A stretch of DNA of 6,878 bases. It comes from Methanomassiliicoccaceae archaeon (lineage in GTDB: Archaea > Thermoplasmatota > Thermoplasmata > Methanomassiliicoccales > Methanomethylophilaceae). The position numbers and the translations under genes were made by a program. Below are positions 1 to 5,647 of the stretch, piece after piece. Each line of letters opens with the position of its first letter. Positions within the stretch are counted from its first letter, which is position 1. Where the stretch lies: contig JAEEKU010000167.1 in NCBI GenBank assembly GCA_016282555.1, positions 1 to 6,878 on the forward strand, in the 5' to 3' direction. The notes beneath the pieces are model-generated. The model saw only the letters and a list, made by a program, of their open reading frames with translations, had not been told where the DNA came from and did not search any database.

Positions 1-1844
1 ACGGCCATATTCATCACGTAATCGGGATCTTCAGCCCATCTCGGGGCGTTCAGCTCCCTCGTCCCGGATCTGTGTCCGAAATCCCTGATGCTTTTGTTAT
101 ACACATCTTTGAAACCGGAATCCGACGATTCCAGCCAGGATACGAATTCGCCGCCGGACATAGACAGCGCTTTCTCTTTCGCTTCCGGATCGTTTCTGAG
201 GGCGACGCCCAGATCCGAAAAGCCTTTGTTGGTTTCTACGGTTTTGTTATCCTCAAGTCCGGACATGAGGCCGGCGTAAACGCTGCCGTCGTCGTCCAGC
301 CATTTGGCGGACCAGTTCTTCACCAGCAGGTTCGTCATTATCGAATGCGAGACCATTCCGTAGCGTATGAGCTGATAATGCTTTACGGAGCCGTCGCGGA
401 TCTTATAGTACCATTCGGAGAGCTCTTCGTCTGAAAGATTCGTCAGATCGGCGGAATCGAACTCCCCGCAAAGCTTCAGGAAGCCGTCAGCCCATCTTCT
501 GTACACCTTGTCGGTGTTCCAGATCATCCCGTCTCTGTCGCGGAACATGAGGCAGATCTGGGATTTCACCATTCCGGCGTAGTCGTTGGGATATCCGGAG
601 ATCCGTTTCTGCTCCTCCCTGGGGAAGTATTCCAGAAGCTCTCTGGAGCGTATGAATTTGGGGTAATGGGCGAATATTCTCTCCAGAACGGCGGCCGAGA
701 AGTAAACCCTGGATTTGTGGAGTTTCGTCAGGGGTCCGGATTCGAGATCTTTGTATCCCATCATATGAGCTCCCTCGTGGTTTACGTAATCAGTGAGCAT
801 TTTCCCCATGACGGTATAGAACATGGGGGTGGTGGCGTCCGCCCAGTATTCGTCGCCGTAACCTCTCGACCACAGTATTCCGTCTTTTTCGGAACTGTCG
901 GGAAGCGTGGTTATCGCTCTCGACTGGAGGATATAAACAATGCCGTTCTCCGCCGCCCATTCCACGTCCTGAGGGCATCCGAAACGATCCTTCAGTTTCC
1001 TTCCCTGCTCCGCAATTGTTTTAAGGATTTCATCGTCAGCGCAGCGGGCGGAGGCTTTCTCGGGAGGTATCTCCACCTGTCTGTTGGCGCCGTCCACGAG
1101 GTAGAATCCGCGATCTTTGCTGCGGATGACCGCTTCGGTCACTTTTCCGTCTCCGGATACCACGTACCTGTCGGGGGTGACCAGGCCGGATACGATGGAT
1201 TCTCCGAGACCCCAGGAGGCTTCTATTACGGTGTGATCCTCTCCCGTGACGGGATCTGACGTGAACATGACTCCGCTGATGTCCGAGGAGACCATTTTCT
1301 GGATGACGACCGCCATGCCTTGGGATAGATGGTCTTTGGACGCGTCGTGCCTGTACTTCATCGCTCTGGCGTTCCAGTAAGACGACCAGCAGACCAGAAC
1401 TTTCCCCGTTATGTCGTGTTTTTCAACGTTAAGGTAAGTATCCTGCTGTCCGGCGAAACTCGCATCGGCCAGATCTTCGGCGACGGCCGACGAGCGCACC
1501 GCGAAGTACCGTCCCTCCATTCCTGACAGCTCTTTCTTAAGAGTGTTAATCTCCGCGCCGGGAATCTCCGCGTTTATTATCATCTCTTTGATTTTCGCGG
1601 AGGCTTTCTCCAGAGAATCCTCGTCATTGAAATCTGTCGTATCCAGTATATCAGAGATTTTATTCCTGAGCCCCGTTACGTCGAGAAACATCTCATACGC
1701 GTCGACGGTGACGCAGAACGCGGGAGGTACGCTGAATCCGTCGGAAATCATTCTGGCGATGTTAACTCCCTTGCCTCCGACCAGGCTTATATCGAGACCG
1801 GGGGAATCCAGGGGCACTATCGGACGCAGACTGCCTGAAGTCAT
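1..1844 (-). CDS. PEP synthase / rifampicin phosphotransferase-like enzyme (3' end cut by window)
   Basis: The reading frame is open from the ATG at 1844 to the window edge (614 codons, no stop), so the C-terminus is missing. Residues about 10-310 form the pyruvate,phosphate dikinase-type ATP-grasp domain: VGGKG at 22-26 (Lys25), AVRSSAVAEDL at 115-125 with Arg117, Gln-Asp-Thr at 134-136, SGVMFTSDPVTG at 190-201, EASWGLGE at 208-215, and DVEWA...ILQSR at 293-309. Residues about 315-614 are a long middle domain ending in FGHRSG (589-594) and APRWAEDP (600-607). That arrangement resembles rifampicin phosphotransferase and short PEP-synthase-like proteins. In those families a phosphohistidine domain follows, which would be left of base 1. 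Such enzymes move phosphate from ATP via histidine to a substrate; the substrate here is not visible. An in-frame TAA directly precedes the ATG, which rules out a longer start. No good Shine-Dalgarno is seen. It lies 27 bases behind pdxT and is probably cotranscribed. Family confident, substrate unknown. Confidence 0.9.
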   Translation of the reverse strand, partial: MTSGSLRPIVPLDSPGLDISLVGGKGVNIARMISDGFSVPPAFCVTVDAYEMFLDVTGLRNKISDILDTTDFNDEDSLEKASAKIKEMIINAEIPGAEINTLKKELSGMEGRYFAVRSSAVAEDLADASFAGQQDTYLNVEKHDITGKVLVCWSSYWNARAMKYRHDASKDHLSQGMAVVIQKMVSSDISGVMFTSDPVTGEDHTVIEASWGLGESIVSGLVTPDRYVVSGDGKVTEAVIRSKDRGFYLVDGANRQVEIPPEKASARCADDEILKTIAEQGRKLKDRFGCPQDVEWAAENGIVYILQSRAITTLPDSSEKDGILWSRGYGDEYWADATTPMFYTVMGKMLTDYVNHEGAHMMGYKDLESGPLTKLHKSRVYFSAAVLERIFAHYPKFIRSRELLEYFPREEQKRISGYPNDYAGMVKSQICLMFRDRDGMIWNTDKVYRRWADGFLKLCGEFDSADLTNLSDEELSEWYYKIRDGSVKHYQLIRYGMVSHSIMTNLLVKNWSAKWLDDDGSVYAGLMSGLEDNKTVETNKGFSDLGVALRNDPEAKEKALSMSGGEFVSWLESSDSGFKDVYNKSIRDFGHRSGTRELNAPRWAEDPDYVMNMA

Positions 1845-1871
1845 TTAAAAGGGGGTATGCGCGTCCCCGTA

Positions 1872-2465
1872 TTATAGTTTGACACGATCCGGCGTCCGGA
1901 GCCGGAAAGATTCCAGGAAATATTTGTGCACGCGGTTATCGCCGGTCAGTTCCGGGTGGAAAGACGTGGCGATCTGGTTTCCGTACCTCACAGCCACAGT
2001 TTTCCCCCCGATCACGGACAGTATTTCCGTGCCGCCGTAAACTTCCTCGAAATAAGGAGCACGGATGAATTCCATGGGCATATCCTTTATTTCCCCGAAG
2101 TCTCCTCTGGCCGAGAAGCTTCCCAGCTGCCTTCCGTATGCGTTCCTGCGGATTACGGCCGGCAGAGTTCCCAGATGTCTGGTGCTGTCTCCGTAAATCT
2201 TTTCCGCGAGAAGAATGGCTCCGGCGCAGGTTCCCAGAACGGGAAGGCCGGATTGTATCCTCTCCCTGAGCGTGTTCATCATTCCGAGATCGTTCAGGAG
2301 CTTTCCTTGGACGGTGGATTCACCCCCGGGAAGGATCAGTCCGTCCATTTCACGGTCCAGATCCATAGCGTTTCTGATCTCGAACCAGGGTTCCTCCAGT
2401 TCATCCAGAACCTTTTCGTGTTCCTCGAAGGCGCCCTGAAGGGAGAGGATGCCGGTAACCATCAC
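1872..2465 (-). CDS. pdxT: Pyridoxal 5'-phosphate synthase glutaminase subunit PdxT
   Basis: PdxT is the class I glutamine amidotransferase that hydrolyses glutamine and channels ammonia to PdxS for PLP synthesis. Numbered from the GTG at 2465, the protein is 197 residues, the usual family length. It shows LSLQGAFEEH at 7-16, the GGES oxyanion strand at 47-50, the nucleophile Cys80 in GTCAG, the diagnostic RRNAYGRQ at 106-113, FIRAP at 133-137, and the catalytic pair His170-Glu172 in FHPE. The start is ambiguous. GTG at 2465 has GGAG (2474-2477) eight bases upstream and overlaps the pdxS stop by four bases. ATG at 2462, the next codon, overlaps the same TGA by one base (TGATG) and gives 196 residues. 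Either overlap implies translational coupling with pdxS. All catalytic residues are present, so it should be active. Confidence 0.97.
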   Translation of the reverse strand: MMVTGILSLQGAFEEHEKVLDELEEPWFEIRNAMDLDREMDGLILPGGESTVQGKLLNDLGMMNTLRERIQSGLPVLGTCAGAILLAEKIYGDSTRHLGTLPAVIRRNAYGRQLGSFSARGDFGEIKDMPMEFIRAPYFEEVYGGTEILSVIGGKTVAVRYGNQIATSFHPELTGDNRVHKYFLESFRLRTPDRVKL

Positions 2466-3349
2466 TGACCGCGCTCCGCCATGCGAATGTTGTTCAGTTT
2501 TTCGATTTCGTCTTTGTTGATGCCCACCATAGCCTCTCCGAGGTCTTCGGAAACTTCCGCGAGTATCTTCGGGTTGTTGTAGTTGGTCACCGCTTTGACT
2601 ATCGCGGCCGCTCTCTTGGAAGGGTTTCCGGATGCGAATATTCCGGAACCTACGAACACTCCCTCCGCGCCGAGCTGCATCATCAGCGCCGCATCCGCGG
2701 GCGTGGCGACGCCTCCGGCCGCGAAATTCACCACGGGAAGTTTTCCGTTCTTATGGACGTACTGAGCCAGTTCCACGGGTACGGCAAGGCTTTTGGCGTA
2801 CTCGTAGACCTCGTCATCTCTTACGGAAACCAGTTTCGATATCTCGGAGTTCATCGCCCTCATGTGGGAAACCGCCTGGACCACGTCTCCGGTTCCGGGT
2901 TCTCCTTTGGTTCTTATCATGGATGCGCCCTCGGCGATCCTTCTCAGAGCCTCACCGAGATTTCTGGCTCCGCAGACGAAAGGCACCTTGAATCTGGTTT
3001 TGTCGATGTGATATACGTCGTCCGCGGGGGACAGGACCTCGCTTTCGTCGATGTAGTCTATCTCTATCGCTTCGAGAATCTGAGCCTCGACGAAGTGGCC
3101 TATGCGGACTTTTGCCATCACGGGAATCGAAACCGCGTTCTGTATTCCCCTGATCATTTTGGGATCGGACATTCTGGAAACTCCTCCGGCGGATCTGATG
3201 TCGGCGGGTATCCTTTCCAGAGCCATCACGGCGCATGCGCCGGCTTCCTCGGCTATTCTGGCCTGTTCGGGAGTCGTCACGTCCATTATGACTCCGCCTT
3301 TCAGCATCTGCGCCAGTTCTTTATTCAGTCCATATCTGTTCTCGGACAT
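2462..3349 (-). CDS. pdxS: Pyridoxal 5'-phosphate synthase lyase subunit PdxS
   Basis: PdxS is the TIM-barrel synthase that makes PLP from ribose 5-phosphate, glyceraldehyde 3-phosphate and ammonia delivered by PdxT; family members assemble as dodecamers decorated with PdxT. At 295 residues it is full length. Visible signatures are GGVIMDVTTPEQA at 18-30 with Asp23, ALERIPADIR at 43-52, PVMAKVRIGH at 76-85 with the imine-forming Lys80, IDESEVLSPAD at 100-110, MIRTKGEPGTG at 144-154 with the second catalytic Lys148, and the phosphate-binding FAAGGVATPADA (209-220) and GVFVGSGIF (230-238). It is the first gene of the minus-strand operon and its stop codon overlaps the pdxT start. No Shine-Dalgarno stands before the ATG, while TATA-like DNA lies about 24 bases upstream, so a leaderless or very short-leader mRNA is possible. 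Confidence 0.98.
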   Translation of the reverse strand: MSENRYGLNKELAQMLKGGVIMDVTTPEQARIAEEAGACAVMALERIPADIRSAGGVSRMSDPKMIRGIQNAVSIPVMAKVRIGHFVEAQILEAIEIDYIDESEVLSPADDVYHIDKTRFKVPFVCGARNLGEALRRIAEGASMIRTKGEPGTGDVVQAVSHMRAMNSEISKLVSVRDDEVYEYAKSLAVPVELAQYVHKNGKLPVVNFAAGGVATPADAALMMQLGAEGVFVGSGIFASGNPSKRAAAIVKAVTNYNNPKILAEVSEDLGEAMVGINKDEIEKLNNIRMAERGQ

Positions 3350-3367
3350 GCTTTTGGTTACAGTTTC

Positions 3368-3400
3368 ATTATATTTTTAATTACCTTTTTTGTATAAAAA
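3368..3400 (-). promoter_or_regulatory. Probable promoter of the pdxS-pdxT operon
   Basis: Two TATA-like elements precede pdxS when read on the minus strand: AAAAATATAA around 3371-3380 and TTTTTATAC at 3392-3400. The nearer one would place transcription start at or next to the pdxS ATG (leaderless); the farther one would give a leader of roughly 20 bases. The stretch is very AT-rich compared with the flanking genes. Which element is used cannot be decided from sequence. Confidence 0.4.
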
Positions 3401-3504
3401 TAGTAAAAAAATCCATTAATATTTTTGTCATAGACAGCGTTATAATCAGAACAGTCTCGATTTGCTTTAGATCTGTTTATAAATTCCGTCCCGGGAATGA
3501 ATGA

Positions 3505-3613
3505 ATATGCAGGCGTATGCGAAGATCATGCATTATTCCGTCCGCTGCAGAAGAATTTGTATGAAACAGGATTATTCCGCAGTATCCGGCATCACGGATA
3601 AAGCTATTTTTTT
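3505..3613 (+). ncRNA. Candidate small structured RNA
   Basis: A TATA box, TTTATAAA, sits at 3476-3483 and predicts transcription start near 3505. Downstream, 3544-3583 folds into an imperfect hairpin: 3545-3548 pairs with 3579-3582, 3550-3552 with 3575-3577, and 3554-3558 with 3569-3573, with two single mismatches and two G-U pairs. The next hairpin abuts it: TATCCG at 3583-3588 pairs with CGGATA at 3595-3600. A T7 run follows at 3607-3613, giving an intrinsic-terminator-like end. No RNA family is recognised. The promoter, hairpins and T-run are seen; that they form one transcript is inference. Confidence 0.3.
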
Positions 3614-3739
3614 ATCAGAGCCAGGTTTACGGAGGCGTTTTTTCGGACAGCCGGGAACCAGGAACGGCAGACGGGATGCGGACGAAATATGAAAAAACTG
3701 TTACCGGGATATTCGCAGACCGGACCGTGTTCCCGCCGT

Positions 3740-4075
3740 TCATTCATCCCTGTGGACGTCTCCCCACTCGCACATCTGGTCGAGGATCGGGATCAGCGAC
3801 TTCCCCTTTTCCGTCAGCGTGTATTCAACCCTCGGAGGTATCTGGGGATACTCCTCGCGGTGGATAAGGCCGTCTGTTTCCAGTTCTTTCAGATTGGTGC
3901 TGAGGGTCTTGTACGACAGTCCGATATATCTCTGCATTTCATTGAAGCGAACTGTATCGAATTCCATCAGCGTGTACAGTATGGGCATCTTGTATCTCCC
4001 GTTGATCAAAGACAGCGTGTAGCTGAATCCCGTCGTGTTGAGATTCTCTTTCGATATGCATCTGGCGCCGGTCAT
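3740..4075 (-). CDS. HxlR family winged-helix transcriptional regulator
   Basis: HxlR proteins are small dimeric winged-helix DNA-binding proteins; several, such as YodB and HypR of Bacillus, sense quinones or disulfide stress through an N-terminal cysteine. This 111-residue protein has the family length and signatures: Cys6 near the N-terminus, LINGRYKMPILYTL at 23-36 (the usual IgGKWk...IL helix), RFNEMQRYIGLSYKTLSTNLKEL in the recognition region (43-65), LETDGLIHREEYP at 65-77, and the wing PPRVEYTLTEKG at 80-91, ending in a WG helix (104-105). A second cysteine is at 102. AGGA at 4085-4088 lies nine bases before the ATG and supports the start. It is divergent from an NTF2-like/flavoredoxin pair, its likely target. 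Family sure; redox sensing is inferred from Cys6 and the neighbours. Confidence 0.93.
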   Translation of the reverse strand: MTGARCISKENLNTTGFSYTLSLINGRYKMPILYTLMEFDTVRFNEMQRYIGLSYKTLSTNLKELETDGLIHREEYPQIPPRVEYTLTEKGKSLIPILDQMCEWGDVHRDE

Positions 4076-4267
4076 GTTATGCTTTCCTAAAGGTAAGTAT
4101 TTGGTATAAGTGTAAGTACTATATTTATTAATTGGGCAGAATTTATAGCATATGTCACATAATTAACGATGTTATGATACTGCACGGAGGACTGCGTTCC
4201 GAATGCGCCGTGACGTGTACCGTCCGATAGAGGAGTTCACGTAATATCCATGATGGGAGAATGAAAA
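4076..4267. promoter_or_regulatory. Divergent promoter region with TAAGT repeats (putative HxlR operator)
   Basis: For the minus-strand regulator, an AT-rich TATA-like element at about 4121-4128 would place transcription start near 4097, giving a short leader with a good Shine-Dalgarno. For the plus-strand operon, TTTATA at 4142-4147 is the best TATA candidate and would leave a leader of about 100 bases. Three copies of TAAGT occur at 4094-4098, 4107-4111 and 4113-4117; the outer two extend to the identical heptamer GTAAGTA (4093-4099, 4112-4118), and AGTACT at 4115-4120 is palindromic. The repeats lie between the regulator's TATA box and its start codon, where an autoregulatory operator would be expected. 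Operator function is inference. Confidence 0.45.
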
Positions 4268-4663
4268 ATGAGAGCAAGCATAGAGGAATATGAAGCCGTA
4301 GAGAAAGTTGCGACGAACTTCGTCAAGAGCGTAGCGAACGGAGACAGCAAGTACGCTAGGGAGCTTTTCACGGACGATGCGGTCCTGTTCGGATTTCTGA
4401 ACGGGAAGATGGAACGCGGTTCGATAGAACAGTTCTACCGCAATGTGGATACCGTGGGTGCAGGAAGCTCTTTTAAGGCAAGGATCGATGTCATGGATGT
4501 CGAGGAGACGCTGGCCGTCGTCAGGGTCTTCGAGGAGTCTTGGGGCGGTTATGTCGATTTCACCGATTATCTTCTGCTTATGAAGATAGAAGGCGAATGG
4601 AGATGCGTCGCCAAGGCGTATAACCAGAACAGCAACACCATCAGAGAGAGGCGTTCCGAATGA
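4268..4663 (+). CDS. NTF2-like (putative lumazine-binding type) protein
   Basis: This 131-residue protein has the pattern of the NTF2-like alpha+beta cone fold, close to the small putative lumazine-binding subgroup. It starts with a helix containing VEKVATNFVKSVANGD (11-26), continues with ARELFTDDAVLFGF (30-43), GSIEQFYRNVD (51-61), a strand with ARIDVMDVEETLAVVRV (71-87), then VDFTDYLLLMKIEGEWRCVAKAY (96-118), where the Asp-x-x-x-Leu and Gly-x-Trp positions are typical. Such proteins are small ligand-binding or enzymatic scaffolds; no specific activity can be assigned. No signal peptide or membrane segment is present. GGGAG at 4254-4258 lies nine bases before the ATG. Its stop overlaps the flavoredoxin start (ATGA at 4660-4663), implying coupled translation and a shared role, possibly in flavin or redox metabolism. 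Confidence 0.85.
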   Translation: MRASIEEYEAVEKVATNFVKSVANGDSKYARELFTDDAVLFGFLNGKMERGSIEQFYRNVDTVGAGSSFKARIDVMDVEETLAVVRVFEESWGGYVDFTDYLLLMKIEGEWRCVAKAYNQNSNTIRERRSE

Positions 4664-5229
4664 AGAGTCTGGGGGTGATACCTGCCGTGTATCCTATGCC
4701 CGTGCTCATGGTCGCCGCATACGACAAGGACGGCAGGGTCAATGTCATGAACGCCGCCTGGGGCATGACCAGCGACATGGACAAGATCGCACTGTTCATC
4801 GGAGAGGATCACAAGACTACCAAAAACATCAGGGAGTCCAAGGCATTCACCGTCAGCATCGCCGACAGGGATCACATTGACGTTGCTGATTTCTTCGGCA
4901 TCGCGACAGGCAACAAGATGGAAGACAAGTTCGAGCGCACAGGATATCATGCCGTGAAGAGCGATCTCGTCAACGCCCCCATCGTGACCGAGTTTCCCCT
5001 GTGCATGGAGTGCAAGCTCGCTGAGATCGTACAGACTGAGAATCTGCATGCGGTGGTCGGTCTGATCAAAGATGTCAAATCAGACGAGAGGGTGCTCGAC
5101 GCGGACGGCAAGGTCGATCCCGTCAAACTCAACGCGCTGATATTCGATCAGTATCAGAACGGATACTACGTGACGGGCGAGAAAGCCGGGAAGGCCTGGA
5201 ACGCCGGAAAGGAACTGATGAAGAAATGA
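4660..5229 (+). CDS. Flavin reductase family protein (flavoredoxin-like)
   Basis: The 189-residue protein belongs to the FMN-binding split-barrel flavin reductase family, with the flavoredoxin arrangement common in anaerobes. Seen are the N-terminal PAVYPMPVLMVAAYDKDGRVNVM (8-30), NAAWGMTSD (31-39) for the FMN-contacting loop, HKTTKNIRESKAFTVSIAD (51-69), the FFGIATGNKMEDKFERTG stretch (78-95), and NAPIVTEFPLCMECKL (105-120), a family hallmark around the substrate/flavin pocket. Relatives bind FMN and pass electrons between small donors and acceptors in the cytoplasm; the partner here is unknown. Cys115 and Cys118 are both present. GAGAGG at 4646-4651 lies eight bases before the ATG, inside the preceding gene, and the two genes overlap by four bases. 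Possibly controlled by the divergent HxlR regulator. Family sure, physiological substrate unknown. Confidence 0.93.
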   Translation: MKSLGVIPAVYPMPVLMVAAYDKDGRVNVMNAAWGMTSDMDKIALFIGEDHKTTKNIRESKAFTVSIADRDHIDVADFFGIATGNKMEDKFERTGYHAVKSDLVNAPIVTEFPLCMECKLAEIVQTENLHAVVGLIKDVKSDERVLDADGKVDPVKLNALIFDQYQNGYYVTGEKAGKAWNAGKELMKK

Positions 5230-5263
5230 AACATCCAGCGGCTGGGAGGGCTGCCGTCTTTTC

Positions 5264-5368
5264 TATTCCGGGTGTGAACCTAAGTTTCGCATCCGGAATG
5301 CTCTTTGTAGTTCCCGGGGACGGCCGATTGTGAAAGACAGAAGACAATTCTGTTCCCTACCCACAATC
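5264..5368 (+). ncRNA. Candidate structured RNA (3' UTR element or small RNA)
   Basis: Bases 5264-5278 pair with 5286-5300 without interruption: 15 pairs closing a 7-base loop (5279-5285). Three of them are G-U, possible only in plus-strand RNA since on the minus strand they become A-C mismatches. Next, GATTGTG (5326-5332) pairs perfectly with CACAATC (5362-5368) and encloses a second stem, 5336-5342 with 5348-5354, capped by GACAA. It begins 35 bases after the flavoredoxin stop, so it could be a 3' UTR element, a terminator or a separate RNA. I recognise no known RNA family. Confidence 0.4.
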
Positions 5369-5616
5369 TCGATCATGCATTGTACAATGAAGTTAACGTT
5401 TTCTTTCTAGGGTCCGGATAGTTTATAGATTTCGGTTCTGCAGAAGAAATAATCACTACCGATAGGTTGAAACTAATCTATGGGGAGAGGATTTGCTATA
5501 GTAAGAATCAGCCCTACAACAAGATTTCATTCGCTCGTAGATAAGCTCTCTCTCAGTATTTTCAAATTTTGGTCCAGTTGTGTCAGCAATTTCTACGCGG
5601 GAATTGTGAACCCTGA

Positions 5617-5647
5617 TATAACTGATAACTCAATTATACGATGGAAA
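5617..5647 (+). promoter_or_regulatory. Possible proximal promoter of sfsA
   Basis: TATA at 5617-5620 within CTGATATAACTG lies about 28 bases before the chosen sfsA ATG, which would give a leaderless or nearly leaderless mRNA, consistent with the poor Shine-Dalgarno there. A more distant TATA candidate at 5422-5427 would instead give a leader of nearly 200 bases. Confidence 0.3.

Larger units (their letters stand above)
3350..3739. other. Intergenic region between pdxS and the HxlR regulator
   Basis: This 390-base stretch holds no gene I can support. The left third is AT-rich promoter DNA for pdxS. The middle holds a plus-strand TATA box, hairpins and a T7 run described separately. The right third holds a weak minus-strand terminator for the regulator gene: the arms CGGGA (3705-3709) and TCCCG (3731-3735), followed in minus-strand direction by six T (3692-3697). 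A 63-codon plus-strand frame at 3501-3692 resembles no family I know and I do not call it a gene. Confidence 0.6.
5230..5647. other. Intergenic region between flavoredoxin gene and sfsA
   Basis: About 420 bases with no gene I can support. It begins with a weak terminator-like element, CGGC (5239-5242) pairing with GCCG (5253-5256) followed by TCTTTT. A strongly folded section follows (5264-5368), then a perfect palindrome (5378-5389) and a TATA-like TTTATA at 5422-5427. The sfsA frame stays open upstream to an ATG at 5480, adding 56 residues with no family similarity and no Shine-Dalgarno; I treat that extension as untranslated. A small hairpin, 5586-5593 with 5600-5607, stands about 40 bases before sfsA. 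Confidence 0.6.

Noticed and set aside
72..1848. Plus-strand open frames across 72-434, 666-1259, 1329-1526 and 1543-1848
   Set aside because: They are antisense to the continuous PEP-synthase-like gene, whose conserved motifs run through the whole stretch without frameshift.
1845..1871. Separate promoter for the PEP-synthase-like gene in the gap after pdxT
   Set aside because: The gap is only 27 bases and holds no TATA-like element at a suitable distance; cotranscription with pdxT is simpler.
1926..3397. Long plus-strand open frames opposite pdxT and pdxS, including 1926-2468 and 2753-3397
   Set aside because: They lie antisense to two genes with complete catalytic motifs and show no family features of their own.
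3501..3692. 63-codon plus-strand open frame in the pdxS-HxlR intergenic region
   Set aside because: No recognisable family, no Shine-Dalgarno, and it overlaps hairpins and a T7 run. An ATG at 3507 would sit about right for a leaderless start from the TATA box at 3476-3483, so it cannot be fully excluded.
4567..5049. 160-codon minus-strand open frame across the NTF2-like and flavoredoxin genes
   Set aside because: It is antisense to two well-supported overlapping genes with good ribosome binding sites.
5230..5647. Possible tRNA, insertion-sequence remnant or CRISPR repeats in the long intergenic region
   Set aside because: No cloverleaf or T-arm consensus, no transposase-like frame with terminal repeats, and no regularly spaced repeats were found.
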